A DNA stretch of 64,000 nucleotides from the NCBI RefSeq assembly GCF_000423285.1, contig NZ_AUHR01000007.1, forward strand, positions 159,772-223,771, in the 5' to 3' direction. Positions within the stretch are counted from its first letter, which is position 1. The number at the start of each line of letters is the position of its first letter. Shown in pieces: positions 31,312 through 40,267 of this stretch. The notes under the pieces are model-generated. The model did not search any database. It had not been told where the DNA came from and saw nothing but the letters and a program-made list of their open reading frames with translations. The DNA comes from Laribacter hongkongensis DSM 14985. Lineage in GTDB: Bacteria > Pseudomonadota > Gammaproteobacteria > Burkholderiales > Aquaspirillaceae. Both the position numbers and the translations under genes were made by a program.

Positions 31312-31728
31312 TCAGTCGGCGAACTGTTTTTTCAGCCGTTCGCGGCGTTCCTGCGCTTCCACCGACAGGGAGGCAGTCGGCCGAGCCAGCAGGCGCTTGA
31401 GGCCGATGGGCTCGCCGGTATCTTCACAGAAACCGTATGAACCGTCCTCGATCTTGCGCAGGGTGGACTGGATCTTGAGCAGCAGCTTGCGCTCGCGGTC
31501 GCGCGTACGCAGCTCAAGCGCGTATTCCTCTTCCAGCGTGGCACGGTCAGCCGGATCCGGCGTGGCTTCCTGCTCTTGCAGGTGATTGGTCGTCGCGTCG
31601 GCATTGTTGAGCAGTTCCTGCTGCATTTGCAGCAGACGCTCACGGAAAAACTCAAGCTGGTCGGCGTTCATGTAGTCGCTCTCGTCGCCGTTCCAGTTGA
31701 GAATGTCCTGTTCGGTCAGCTTGGCCAT
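31312..31728 (-). CDS. dksA: DksA-family RNA polymerase regulator with degenerate zinc finger
   Basis: A 138-residue secondary-channel protein that with ppGpp adjusts transcription of rRNA and amino-acid genes. The coiled coil runs about 20-95; the tip Asp residues D58 and D61 (TPDPADRA), essential for function in E. coli, are present. The C-terminal globular part keeps only one of the four zinc cysteines: C101-x2-T104 and S122-x2-A125 replace C-x2-C and C-x2-C. Zinc-poor DksA variants such as Pseudomonas DksA2 remain active, so function is likely retained. Start MAKLTEQD is clear; an upstream in-frame extension is not coding-like. Confidence 0.92.
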   Translation of the reverse strand: MAKLTEQDILNWNGDESDYMNADQLEFFRERLLQMQQELLNNADATTNHLQEQEATPDPADRATLEEEYALELRTRDRERKLLLKIQSTLRKIEDGSYGFCEDTGEPIGLKRLLARPTASLSVEAQERRERLKKQFAD

Positions 31729-31983
31729 GGTGATATCCCGGCGAGATGGAAAAACGGCGGGCAGATTACCGGTACGGGCCGGTTTCAGCAACCGCGACAG
31801 GCAAGGAATTGCAGGAAGGCCGGCAAATCACTCGACTGGCGGACGCCGGACCCGTGGCAGGCACGCTCCACTATTGCTGTCATCGCCTGTGTATAGTCAG
31901 CACTGCCCGATGCAGCAAGGGCTGTGCCGTGGTTGGCAAACCGGGGCGCGTACGCCCCGGACCAGCGGTCATCCCGGGCAGGA

Positions 31984-32289
31984 TTACTTCTGGGACATCA
32001 CCCACTTCACCAGCGTCTTGGCATCGGCTTCGCTGATGTTGTTGGCCGGCATCGGCACCGGACCCCAGACGCCGGCACCACCCTTCATGACCTTCTGCAC
32101 CAGCATGGCTTCGGCCTTGGGGTCGTTCTTGTACTTGGCTGCCACGTCCTTGTAGGCCGGGCCGACGATCTTCTTGTCGACGGCGTGGCAGGACATACAG
32201 TTCTTCTGCTGCGCCAGTTGCTGGTTGGCAAAGGCCGGGGCCGTTGCCAGCAGGGCCAGGGCAGACAGCGCGATCGCGTACTTGTTCAT
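31984..32289 (-). CDS. Periplasmic monohaem cytochrome c
   Basis: A 101-residue protein with a signal peptide (cleavage likely after TAPAFA, residue 21). The haem site is CMSCH (31-35), and Met80 in VPMPAN is the probable axial ligand. The size and the KKIVGPAYKDVAAKY segment resemble the c551/c552 electron carriers that donate to terminal or nitrite reductases. GGAG precedes the ATG. A GC-rich stem (31941-31960) with only a short T run on the minus strand may terminate it. Confidence 0.88.
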   Translation of the reverse strand: MNKYAIALSALALLATAPAFANQQLAQQKNCMSCHAVDKKIVGPAYKDVAAKYKNDPKAEAMLVQKVMKGGAGVWGPVPMPANNISEADAKTLVKWVMSQK

Positions 32290-32437
32290 GATGTGGTTCT
32301 CCAAATGTCTTTGTTCAGGACGGGTTATTCCCGGGGCATAATAATAACGACAATTCCCCCGGACAGACCTTGATAAAACACCAATTCCGCGCACAAGCCC
32401 TGCATCAGGCCAGCCTGCGCGCGGAACAGGACGGGGG

Positions 32438-33025
32438 TTACATGCCGAACCGCAACTGGCCCAGCAGGAGCTGCTCGACCAGCGCCAGCGGCAGCATCAG
32501 CACTACCTGCAACAGGATCAGCAACACCAGCGGTGACAGGTCGACATTGGCGACCACCAGCCGGCGGAACGGCCGCAAAAACGGCCGGGTCAGCAATTCC
32601 AGCAAAGGCGTGACCGGGTTGTACGGATTTACCCACGACATGATGGCCTGCACGATCAGGGCACCCATCAGCAGGTATACCGACGCCCGGAACACGGCCA
32701 GCACCGCCAGGAACACCATCACCAGCCAGTTTTGCGGGCTGCCGAGCCCGTAGGGCAGGGGAGAGAGCAACAACATCACCACCACCGTCAGCAGGGCTGT
32801 CAGCCACGCCAAGCCCAGACTGGCGGTGTCGTAGCCACGCCACGGGCGCAGCAGCTTGCGGGCCGGCAGCACGGCAAAGTCCGTGACCCGCTTGATGAAC
32901 ACCACCAAGGGATGGCGCACCGAAGCACCGGCAATCTGCAGGTAAAACCGCAGCAGCAATACCAGGATGAACAGGTCGGTCAGGGTCTTGACCAGGAACC
33001 GCAGGGTATCGATCAGCATGGGCAT
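32438..33025 (-). CDS. yggT: YggT family membrane protein
   Basis: A 195-residue membrane protein with two YGGT repeats, each a pair of hydrophobic segments: the first RFYLQIAGASVRHPLVVFIKR, the second MSWVNPYNPVTPLLELLTRP. Members have been connected with osmotic stress tolerance and possibly cell division, but a molecular role is unknown. Its ATG overlaps the proC stop (TGATG), so it is the last gene of yggS-proC-yggT. Confidence 0.9.
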   Translation of the reverse strand: MPMLIDTLRFLVKTLTDLFILVLLLRFYLQIAGASVRHPLVVFIKRVTDFAVLPARKLLRPWRGYDTASLGLAWLTALLTVVVMLLLSPLPYGLGSPQNWLVMVFLAVLAVFRASVYLLMGALIVQAIMSWVNPYNPVTPLLELLTRPFLRPFRRLVVANVDLSPLVLLILLQVVLMLPLALVEQLLLGQLRFGM

Positions 33026-33831
33026 CAGCTCCGGCTGAATTCTTCGGACATTTCCACGGCACGGGCACGGCAGGCCAGCGCACCGCGCACGATGGCCTCG
33101 GCCACGCCATCGGCCTCAAAGCTGGCGATGGCGCGTTCCGTCGTGCCGCCCTTGCTCATCACCTTGCGCTTGAGGTCACCGGCCGGCTCGCCACTCTGGC
33201 GCAACAGCTCGATGGCACCTTCAAAGGTGGCCAGCGCCAGTTCACGGGCGGTAGCCTCGTCAAACCCGAGCTGGCGGCCAGTGGCCTCCAGTGCCTCGAC
33301 AAAATGGAACACGTAGGCCGGCCCGCTGCCGGAAATAGCGATGACGTCATCAATGCCGGCCTCGGTGGCCACCCAGCGTGTCTGGCCCACGGCCTGCAGG
33401 ATGGCTTCGGCGGCCTGCCGGTCGCTTTCGCTGACAGCCGGTGCGGCGTACAGGCCGGACATGCCCTTTCCGATCATGGCCGGCGTATTGGGCATGACGC
33501 GCACGATGCGCTCGCTGCCACCCAGCCAGCGCGACAGCGTGGCCACGTCCACACCGGCAGCGATCGACACCACCAGCGCGCCCTGCAACCGGGGCGCCAG
33601 CGTGGCGCATACGGCCTTGAGCTGCTGCGGCTTGACCGCCAGCACCACGATGCAGTCAGCAGACCATGCAGCCGGCGGCTCTTCCAGCGGCGTCACGCCA
33701 AAGCGCTCGGCCAGCATGGCCCGCTTGTCGGCACCGGGCTCCACCACCCGGATATGCGTGTCAGGCAGCCGGCACAGGCCGCCGATGATGGCGGTTGCCA
33801 TGTTGCCGCCGCCGATAAAGGTGATATCCAT
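33025..33831 (-). CDS. proC: Pyrroline-5-carboxylate reductase (ProC)
   Basis: A 268-residue NAD(P)H enzyme for the final step of proline synthesis. FIGGGNMATAIIGGL (5-19) is the cofactor fold; VLAVKPQQL, RVMPNTPAMIGKGM and SGSGPAYVFHFVEAL with MSKGGTTERAI in the C-terminal domain are family hallmarks. The GTG codon just upstream in frame is a less likely start. Located between yggS and yggT, as in many Proteobacteria. Confidence 0.95.
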   Translation of the reverse strand: MDITFIGGGNMATAIIGGLCRLPDTHIRVVEPGADKRAMLAERFGVTPLEEPPAAWSADCIVVLAVKPQQLKAVCATLAPRLQGALVVSIAAGVDVATLSRWLGGSERIVRVMPNTPAMIGKGMSGLYAAPAVSESDRQAAEAILQAVGQTRWVATEAGIDDVIAISGSGPAYVFHFVEALEATGRQLGFDEATARELALATFEGAIELLRQSGEPAGDLKRKVMSKGGTTERAIASFEADGVAEAIVRGALACRARAVEMSEEFSRS

Positions 33832-33858
33832 CACAAACCTATCCTCCTCAGTTCAGAA

Positions 33859-34560
33859 TCAGGCGACCGGATAATGCCGGGCGCCGAAAATTGCCGTTCC
33901 CACCCGCACGCAGGTCGAACCGTGTGCAATGGCACTTTCCAGATCAGCCGACATGCCCATCGACAGGGTATCCAGCATCAGCCCGTCAGCCTCGAGCCTG
34001 GCATGCATCTGTTGCAGGCCGGCAAACTGGCGGGCCAGCTCTTCAGCCGGTGCCGCCGGGTCCGGAATGCACATCAGCCCGCGCAGCACCAGTCGCGGCA
34101 GCCTGGCCACGGCCCGGGCCAGCGCCGGCGCCTCGGCCGGCGTGCAACCGCTCTTGCTGGCTTCACCCGACACATTCACCTGCACGCAGACCTGCAAGGG
34201 CGGCAGATGATCCGGACGCTGGGCCGACAGACGCTCGGCAATCTTCAATCGTTCGACCGAATGGACCCAGTGCGCGGTTTCTGCCACAGACCGCGTCTTG
34301 TTGCTTTGCAGCGGCCCGATGAAGTGCCACTCCAGCCCTGGCAGATCCGCCAGCGCCGCAGCCTTGCCGGCCAGCTCCTGCACATAGTTTTCACCAAAGG
34401 CACGCTGGCCGCAGGCATAAGCCTCGCGTACGGCTTCGGCCGGAAAAGTCTTGCTGACCGCCAGCAAACGCACACTGCCGGACGGACGGGCGGCAGCCGT
34501 TTCGGCGGCCCGGATCCGGCTGGTCACGCTTGCCAGCGCATCCTGAATGGACAATGTCAT
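33859..34560 (-). CDS. yggS: YggS-family pyridoxal-phosphate homeostasis protein
   Basis: A 233-residue PLP-binding TIM-barrel protein (PROSC/YggS). The cofactor Lys is K37 in LLAVSKTFP. GENYVQELAGK, WHFIGPLQSNKTR, VNVSGEASKSGC and SMGMSADLESAIAHGST are typical. It has no enzymatic activity known in the family and buffers PLP. It heads a leftward operon with proC and yggT and is divergent from pilT, the standard arrangement near pilT in Proteobacteria. Confidence 0.93.
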   Translation of the reverse strand: MTLSIQDALASVTSRIRAAETAAARPSGSVRLLAVSKTFPAEAVREAYACGQRAFGENYVQELAGKAAALADLPGLEWHFIGPLQSNKTRSVAETAHWVHSVERLKIAERLSAQRPDHLPPLQVCVQVNVSGEASKSGCTPAEAPALARAVARLPRLVLRGLMCIPDPAAPAEELARQFAGLQQMHARLEADGLMLDTLSMGMSADLESAIAHGSTCVRVGTAIFGARHYPVA

Positions 34561-34701
34561 AATCTGGGATCGGAATGGGATGCGAACACTACGCTACGGT
34601 ATCACGCCCGTTGGCGCCGGGACATGCCGGCACCCGTCCGCTGCCCGTTTGCTTCCTGTCGTCCCCATACCACCGCTGCCCCAGCGATGCCGGAGCCTTG
34701 C

Positions 34702-35745
34702 ATGGATATTGCCGAACTGCTCGCCTTTACCGTCCACCAGCAGGCATCCGACCTGCACCTGTCGGCCGGGCTGCCGCCGATGATCCGCGTGCATGGTGAC
34801 ATGCGCCGCATCAACCTGCCCCCGCTGTCGCACGATGACGTGCAGGACATGGTGTACCCCATCCTGAGCGCGCCGCAGCGCAGCCATTACGAGCAGCAGC
34901 TGGAGCTGGACCTGTCGTTCGAGCTGCCCGGCTTGGCGCGCTTCCGGGTCAACCTGTTCGTGCAGAGCCGGGGCGCCGGCGCCGTGTTCCGCACCATTCC
35001 CGACCGGATTCCCACGCTGGCATCACTGGGCGCACCGGCCATCCTCGACGAACTGGTCGCCAGCCCCCGCGGGCTGGTGCTGGTGACCGGTCCGACCGGC
35101 TCGGGCAAAAGCACCACGCTGGCGGCCATGCTCGACGCCGTCAACGAGCGGCAGGCCGCCCACATCCTGACCATCGAAGACCCGATCGAATTCGTCCATA
35201 CCAGCCGCCGCAGCCTCATCAACCAGCGCGAAGTCGGCCCGCATACCCGCAGTTTTGCCCACGCCCTGCGCAGCGCCCTGCGCGAAGACCCGGACGTGAT
35301 CCTGATCGGCGAACTGCGCGACCTCGACACCATCCGGCTGGCGCTGACCGCTGCCGAAACCGGCCACCTGGTATTCGGCACTCTGCATACCAGCTCGGCC
35401 ACCAAAACCGTCGACCGCATCGTCGACGTGTTCCCCGGCGACGAAAAGGACATGGTGCGCGCCATGCTGTCAGAAAGCCTGCGCGCCGTGGTGTCGCAAA
35501 CCCTGCTCAAGCGCCGCGACGGACAGGGCCGGCTGGCCGCCTATGAAATCATGCTGGGTACGCCGGCCATCCGTAACCTGATCCGCGAAAACAAGATTGC
35601 CCAGATGTATTCGGTCATGCAGACCAGCCAGCAGGCCGGCATGCAGACGCTCGACCAGGCATTGCAGGCGCTGGTGGGCGCTGGCCTGGTCAGCGCCGAC
35701 GAGGCCCGGATGCGCGCGGTCGACAAGGATGCACTGGCTGCCTGA
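34702..35745 (+). CDS. pilT: PilT, type IV pilus retraction ATPase
   Basis: A 347-residue secretion-type hexameric ATPase that depolymerises type IV pili for twitching. MDIAELLAFTVHQQASDLHLSAG opens the N2 domain; GPTGSGKST (about 129-137) is Walker A, TIEDPIEFVH the Asp box, LREDPDVILIGELRD Walker B, and GHLVFGTLHTSS the His box. AIRNLIRENK corresponds to the AIRNLIRE motif required for retraction. Length fits PilT (344) rather than PilU. CGGAG precedes the chosen ATG. No pilU follows, although many genomes have one. Confidence 0.94.
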   Translation: MDIAELLAFTVHQQASDLHLSAGLPPMIRVHGDMRRINLPPLSHDDVQDMVYPILSAPQRSHYEQQLELDLSFELPGLARFRVNLFVQSRGAGAVFRTIPDRIPTLASLGAPAILDELVASPRGLVLVTGPTGSGKSTTLAAMLDAVNERQAAHILTIEDPIEFVHTSRRSLINQREVGPHTRSFAHALRSALREDPDVILIGELRDLDTIRLALTAAETGHLVFGTLHTSSATKTVDRIVDVFPGDEKDMVRAMLSESLRAVVSQTLLKRRDGQGRLAAYEIMLGTPAIRNLIRENKIAQMYSVMQTSQQAGMQTLDQALQALVGAGLVSADEARMRAVDKDALAA

Positions 35746-35929
35746 CGGCAGCAGGCCGGGGCAGCCCCGGCCATCGCGCTGGATCTGAACCCTTCACCCG
35801 TCTACCGAACCAAGTACCAGCCCTTTTGCAAACAAACAGGGCAGGACGCGACCGGCTTGCCTGCGCGCCGGCCTGACGGCACCCTGCCCCTGTTACCACT
35901 CCGCCCGGGTCTTGCCCGCGCCGTTCCCG

Positions 35930-36478
35930 ATGCTTCCCAATCATCCCCTGCGCCTGTTTTTCGCGGTCCCCCTACCGGCAGGACTGGCTTCCTGCGTGGA
36001 ATCCATCGCGAAGCCACTGTCCCGCACCACGGGCGGACGCTGCACACCAGCCGGCCAGTACCACCTGACCCTGGCTTTCCTGGGCCAAATCGCAGCCGGA
36101 CGCCGGACCGAACTGATGACGCTGGCCGCTGGCCTTGACTGGCCCGCCGTCTGCCTGGAGCTGGACCAGACCGGCAGCTTTGGCAAGGACGCCGGCTGGC
36201 TTGCTCCCTCGCAGGTACCCGAACCGCTGGTGGCAGCTGTCCAGTGCCTGCACCGGCAGCTGCGCCTTGCCGGGTTTCACGTGGAACGACGGCGCTGGCG
36301 ACCGCACCTGACTATCCTGCGCCGCCTGCAGATACCACTGCTCCCCGCCGTACTGGAGCCGCCACTGCCCTGGCCTCTGGAGCGCCTGCAACTGCTGTCA
36401 TCGCGCCTGACTCCCCGCGGCCCGCGTTACACGCTGGAAGGCGAGTTGCACTGGCCACACCACGGCTCCCTGAGCTGA
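35930..36478 (+). CDS. thpR: RNA 2',3'-cyclic phosphodiesterase (ThpR/LigT)
   Basis: A 182-residue 2H phosphoesterase. The two HxTx motifs are HLTL (45-48) and HLTI (126-129), which open 2',3'-cyclic phosphates on RNA. The N-terminus LRLFFAVPLP and the FLGQI segment fit the LigT branch. The ATG at 35930 is preferred; a TTG further up is possible. A parS-like site lies within the gene at 36273. The preceding 184 bases after pilT hold a GC-rich hairpin but no gene. Confidence 0.85.
   Translation: MLPNHPLRLFFAVPLPAGLASCVESIAKPLSRTTGGRCTPAGQYHLTLAFLGQIAAGRRTELMTLAAGLDWPAVCLELDQTGSFGKDAGWLAPSQVPEPLVAAVQCLHRQLRLAGFHVERRRWRPHLTILRRLQIPLLPAVLEPPLPWPLERLQLLSSRLTPRGPRYTLEGELHWPHHGSLS
36273..36288 (+). 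promoter_or_regulatory. parS-like ParB site 4 (inside thpR)
   Basis: GGTTTCACGTGGAACG, three mismatches to the ParB consensus. Lying in a coding sequence, it is the weakest of the six. Confidence 0.35.
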
Positions 36479-36930
36479 ATGCCCCCTGCCGGAGACACGC
36501 CACGGGGACAAAGCCGGTCAATGAAGCCCACCAACCCGGGCAAATCTGCCATCCGGTGATACGGCTGCGGCAACCGGCCGGATTCCTGCCACACCAGGGC
36601 GCCGCAAACTTTCGCCGCAAGGAACACTTGCGTCCCCTGTTCCGGATCAGCCATGAGAAAGGCGGAATATCGCCGGCCTCACCAGGCCGGCACACCGTCC
36701 ACATCGCCTCCGGTCCGCGGATGCCGGTACGGACACGGGCAGTAGCCGAGCAGCCTGTAATCCCGTGACCGGTCACGCCAGAAACCGTCACGAACCACTC
36801 CCGGACTGCGTCCGACATATCCTTGCCGGCAGACCATGCAGCCGTGAGACCCCATGACTGCCGCGCACGATGCAGGCCGCCAGCAGCTGCAAAGCCCGCC
36901 AATTGCCCCATGTGCATTTTCACGCAGGCA
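36479..36930. other. Gap of about 450 bases without a confident gene
   Basis: No recognisable gene between thpR and the terminator of the glutamate transport operon. On the minus strand an open frame ends at 36679 with GGDVDGVPAW and has Cys-rich sequence (GCMVCRQGYVG, LLGYCPCPYRHPRTGG), and the same frame reopens after a stop. It may be a decayed gene, but I recognise nothing in it. A GC hairpin (GCCGGCCT/AGGCCGGC) spans the stop. Confidence 0.4.
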
Positions 36931-36959
36931 CAAAAAAGCGGCGGAACACTCCGCCGCTT
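36931..36959 (-). terminator. Terminator of the glutamate/aspartate transport operon
   Basis: AAGCGGCGGA (36936-36945) pairs with TCCGCCGCTT (36950-36959), loop ACAC. The minus strand continues with TTTTG, giving a run of six T. Confidence 0.88.
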
Positions 36960-36989
36960 GTGTCGTCTGGCCGGACCGGCCCGTGGCCG

Positions 36990-37718
36990 TCAGTGCGCCA
37001 GGATCTTCGACAGGAACTGCTGGGCACGCTCGCCACGCGGGCTGCCGAAGAATTCATCCTTGGTGCAGTCCTCGACGATATGGCCGCGGTCCATGAAGAT
37101 CACCCGGTCAGACACCCGGCGGGCAAAGCCCATTTCGTGCGTCACGCACATCATGGTCATGCCTTCCTTGGCCAGCTCGGTCATCACGTCCAGTACTTCG
37201 TTGACCATTTCCGGATCCAGCGCCGAAGTCGGTTCGTCGAACAGCATGGCGATCGGGTCCATGGCCAGTGCGCGGGCGATGGCAACGCGCTGCTGCTGGC
37301 CGCCGGACATCTGCCCCGGAAACTTGTGGGCGTGTGCCTTGAGGCCGACGCGGTCCAGGAGCTTCATGGCCTTGTCCATGGCTTCGTCCTTGCCGCGGCC
37401 GAGCACCTTCTGCTGGGCCAGCGCCAGGTTGGCGGTAATCGACAGGTGCGGGAACAGTTCGAAGTGCTGGAACACCATGCCGACGCGGGCCCGCAGCTTG
37501 GGCAGGTTGGTTTTCGGATTGCCGACCGAAATGCCGTCAACGATGATCTCGCCCTTCTGGAAGGGTTCGAGGGCATTGACGCACTTGATCAGCGTGGACT
37601 TGCCGGAGCCGGACGGGCCGCAGACCACGACCACTTCACCCTTGTTGACCCGGGTGGTGCAGTCGGTCAGCACCTGGAAGTCACCGTACCATTTGGAAAC
37701 GTTCTTGAATTCGATCAT
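36990..37718 (-). CDS. gltL: Glutamate/aspartate ABC transporter ATPase, downstream copy (GltL-like)
   Basis: A 242-residue ATPase of the polar-amino-acid uptake family. Walker [10 protein letters not shown] (about 34-42), Q-loop [11 protein letters not shown], signature MSGGQQQR, Walker [17 protein letters not shown] and switch VTHEMGFA. It is the last gene of the five-gene leftward operon and follows the two permease genes, the usual place for GltL. A second, related ATPase gene opens the operon at 40268-41005, so one of the two is redundant or serves another permease. Confidence 0.88.
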   Translation of the reverse strand: MIEFKNVSKWYGDFQVLTDCTTRVNKGEVVVVCGPSGSGKSTLIKCVNALEPFQKGEIIVDGISVGNPKTNLPKLRARVGMVFQHFELFPHLSITANLALAQQKVLGRGKDEAMDKAMKLLDRVGLKAHAHKFPGQMSGGQQQRVAIARALAMDPIAMLFDEPTSALDPEMVNEVLDVMTELAKEGMTMMCVTHEMGFARRVSDRVIFMDRGHIVEDCTKDEFFGSPRGERAQQFLSKILAH

Positions 37719-37729
37719 GGTTTACATCC

Positions 37730-38392
37730 TCAGCGCACGATGGCGATCCGGGTGTGCAGGCGCTTGACGAGCCGCGACAGGGTGAAGCTGATAACAAAGT
37801 AGATGACCGCCACGGCCACGTACATTTCGACCAGGGTGTTGTCACGGTTGGCCACCTTGCTGGCGGCTCCGAGCAGGTCGGTGGCACCGACCACATACAC
37901 CAGAGAGGTATCCTGGAACAGGATGATGATCTGCGTCAGCAGGAGCGGTACCACGTTGCGGAACGCCTGCGGCAGGATCACGTACCGCATGTTCTGCCCG
38001 TAGGTGAAACCCATGGCCTGGCCGGCAAACACCTGCCCGCGCGGAATCGACTGGATGCCGGCACGGATGATTTCGCAGAAGTAGGCGGCCTCGAAGATGG
38101 CGAAGGTGATGTAGGCGGACTTCTCGGCTCCGACGTCGATACCCATCACCAGCGGCACGAGGATGTAGAACCAGAAGATCACCAGCAGCAACGGCACCGA
38201 GCGGAACAGGTTGACGTAGGTCGAGGCGGCCAGGTTGAGCGGCTTGATCGATGACAGGCGGGCCATGGCCAGCAGGGTGCCGAAAAAGATGCCGATGGCG
38301 GTGGCAAACAGGGTGAGCTGCAACGAGTATTGCAGGCCCTTCATCAGGAAGTCGAAGGAACCGGTGACGGCGGACATGTCGAACTGCATCAT
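37730..38392 (-). CDS. gltK: Glutamate/aspartate ABC transporter permease GltK
   Basis: A 220-residue permease of the HisMQ family with about five hydrophobic segments and the EAA-type loop (IFEAAYFCEIIRAGIQSIPRGQ). It pairs with GltJ to form the channel for acidic amino acids. Its start overlaps the gltJ stop by 4 bases. Substrate class rests on the binding protein of the same operon. Confidence 0.88.
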   Translation of the reverse strand: MMQFDMSAVTGSFDFLMKGLQYSLQLTLFATAIGIFFGTLLAMARLSSIKPLNLAASTYVNLFRSVPLLLVIFWFYILVPLVMGIDVGAEKSAYITFAIFEAAYFCEIIRAGIQSIPRGQVFAGQAMGFTYGQNMRYVILPQAFRNVVPLLLTQIIILFQDTSLVYVVGATDLLGAASKVANRDNTLVEMYVAVAVIYFVISFTLSRLVKRLHTRIAIVR

Positions 38393-39135
38393 TTGCCTCC
38401 CCCGATATAGCCCGGTACCTGCACTTTTTTCTCCACCAGCGCCATGATGCGGTTCACGCTGAACGCCACGATCAGGTACAGCAGGCTGGTATAGGTCATC
38501 ACTTCAATCGGGTTGGCCGGCGCATATTCGCCGGTCATCTGCCGCATCTGGAAAGTGAGTTCGGTCAGGCCGATTGCCAGCGCCACGGCCGAGTTCTTGA
38601 AGATGTTCATGAATTCGCTGGTCAGCGGCGGCACGATGATGCGGAACGCCATGGGCAGCATCACGTAGCGGTAGGTCTGTCCCAGCGTCAGGCCGAGGGC
38701 CAGACCGGCGTTCTTCTGTCCGCGCGACAGGGTCAGGATGCCGGTACGCACCTGCTCGGCCACCCGGGCCGAGGTGTAAAAGCCCAGCGCGATCACTGCG
38801 GTGGAAAACTCCGGCAACGGCATGCTTTGCTTGACCCAGTTGCTGGCGGTCTCCGGCAGGAATTCGGGAAACACGAAAAACCACAGGAACATCTGCACGA
38901 TCAGCGGCACGTTGCGGAACAGTTCCACGTACGCCGTCGTCAGGCCGGACACGGCCTTGTTGGGCACGGTGCGGCCGACGCCGACCAGCGTGCCGATGAC
39001 TAGGGCGATGATCCAGGCGCACAGGGCGGTTGCAATGGTCCAGCCCAGGCCCGAGAGCAGCCACTGATAATAGAATTCTTCGGTGTCCGGCACGCCTTGC
39101 AGAATGACGCCCCAGTTCCACTGGTATTGGTTCAT
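38389..39135 (-). CDS. gltJ: Glutamate/aspartate ABC transporter permease GltJ
   Basis: A 248-residue permease beginning MNQYQWNWGVILQGVPD, typical of GltJ, with hydrophobic segments and the EAA-type loop (YTSARVAEQVRTGILTLSRGQ). Together with GltK it forms the inner-membrane channel. It lies 94 bases downstream of gltI, with a 10-bp hairpin in between. Confidence 0.88.
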   Translation of the reverse strand: MNQYQWNWGVILQGVPDTEEFYYQWLLSGLGWTIATALCAWIIALVIGTLVGVGRTVPNKAVSGLTTAYVELFRNVPLIVQMFLWFFVFPEFLPETASNWVKQSMPLPEFSTAVIALGFYTSARVAEQVRTGILTLSRGQKNAGLALGLTLGQTYRYVMLPMAFRIIVPPLTSEFMNIFKNSAVALAIGLTELTFQMRQMTGEYAPANPIEVMTYTSLLYLIVAFSVNRIMALVEKKVQVPGYIGGGK

Positions 39136-39155
39136 ACCTCATTACTCCAGCATAT

Positions 39156-39180
39156 CCGGCGGGTGTGCGTCACCCGCCGG
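39156..39180 (-). other. Hairpin between gltI and gltJ
   Basis: CCGGCGGGTG (39156-39165) pairs perfectly with CACCCGCCGG (39171-39180). No T tract follows. Such stems after a binding-protein gene commonly stabilise its mRNA so it is made in excess over the permeases; that use is inference. Confidence 0.55.
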
Positions 39181-39229
39181 GCCGCTTGCGGCGCCCATCG
39201 GCGCCGGGCGGTGTGTTACGGCTCTGCGG

Positions 39230-40126
39230 TCAGATACCCTTGTCGGTCGGGTTCTTGATCGCGGCCTTGAGCTCGGGGCTCATCGGCAGGTTGAGGTTGA
39301 TGTTCTTCGGCGGGATCGGGCTCATGAACCACTTGGTATAGAGCTTGTCGAGTTCGCCCGACTTCATCATGCCGACGATCACGCGGTCGACCACGGCCTT
39401 GAGCTGCGGGTCGTCCTTGCGCATCATCACGCCGTACGGTTCGACCGACAGGGTTTCGCCAACGATGGAAAATTCCTTGGGATTCTTGGAGTTGGCGATC
39501 AGGCCGGCCAGCAGCACGTCATCCATCACGAAGGCCGAAGCCCGGCCGGTCGACACCATCAGGAACGAATCGGCGTGATCCTTGCCATACACGTTCTTGA
39601 CGTTGAGGTTCTGGCCTTTTTCGTGCTGCTTGATGTAGCGGTCGGACGTGGTGCCGGTCGTGGTAACCACCGGCTTGCCGTCGAGGTCGGACAGCGACTT
39701 GATGCCGGAATCAGCCTTCACCAGCATGCGGATGCTGGTGATGTACGGAGTGACACTGAAGGCCACCTGCTTCTGGCGTTCCAGCGAGTTGGTGGTCGAA
39801 CCGCACTCGATGTCGACCGTGCCGTTGGTCATCAGCGGAATGCGGGTCTGCGAGGTCACCGGCACCAGACGGGTCACGGCACCTTTGGCACCGGCTTCTT
39901 TCTTGACCTCGGCGGCGATGCGGTTGCAGATGTCCATCATGTAGCCAACCGGCTTCTGGTTGGCATCCAGATACGAGAACGGAATCGACGATTCACGGTG
40001 GCCGATGACGAACTCACCCTTTTCCTGCACTTTTTTCAGGGTGCCGGTCAGTTCGGCAGCGAGGGCCGGAGTTGCGACAACAGATGCTGCCAGGGCACTG
40101 ACAAGCAAACGGGATGCAAAACGCAT
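39230..40126 (-). CDS. gltI: Periplasmic glutamate/aspartate-binding protein GltI
   Basis: A 298-residue solute-binding protein (SBP_bac_3). The signal peptide ends at about PALAA (residue 24). GEFVIGHRESSIPFSYLD, GYMMDICNRIAAEVKK, RIPLMTNGTVDIECGSTTN and TTGTTSDRYI resemble E. coli GltI/YbeJ closely. It delivers acidic amino acids to the GltJKL channel. The gene lies 142 bases behind the first ATPase gene. Confidence 0.9.
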   Translation of the reverse strand: MRFASRLLVSALAASVVATPALAAELTGTLKKVQEKGEFVIGHRESSIPFSYLDANQKPVGYMMDICNRIAAEVKKEAGAKGAVTRLVPVTSQTRIPLMTNGTVDIECGSTTNSLERQKQVAFSVTPYITSIRMLVKADSGIKSLSDLDGKPVVTTTGTTSDRYIKQHEKGQNLNVKNVYGKDHADSFLMVSTGRASAFVMDDVLLAGLIANSKNPKEFSIVGETLSVEPYGVMMRKDDPQLKAVVDRVIVGMMKSGELDKLYTKWFMSPIPPKNINLNLPMSPELKAAIKNPTDKGI

Positions 40127-40267
40127 GATAGGAATCTCCACTGTTTTCTGGTCGGGTCAATTCAACGCCTGCCCATGGACAGACCCGGCAATCGGGACCC
40201 TCCCGATGCCGTACGCACAGGCTGCGGGCGTGCTGCCCACGGCCAAAACCGGATATCGGCGTCTTGT

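Noticed and set aside
33304..34701. Upstream extension of the pilT frame
   Set aside because: It lies antisense to proC and yggS. PilT has its standard length from 34702 with a ribosome site there.
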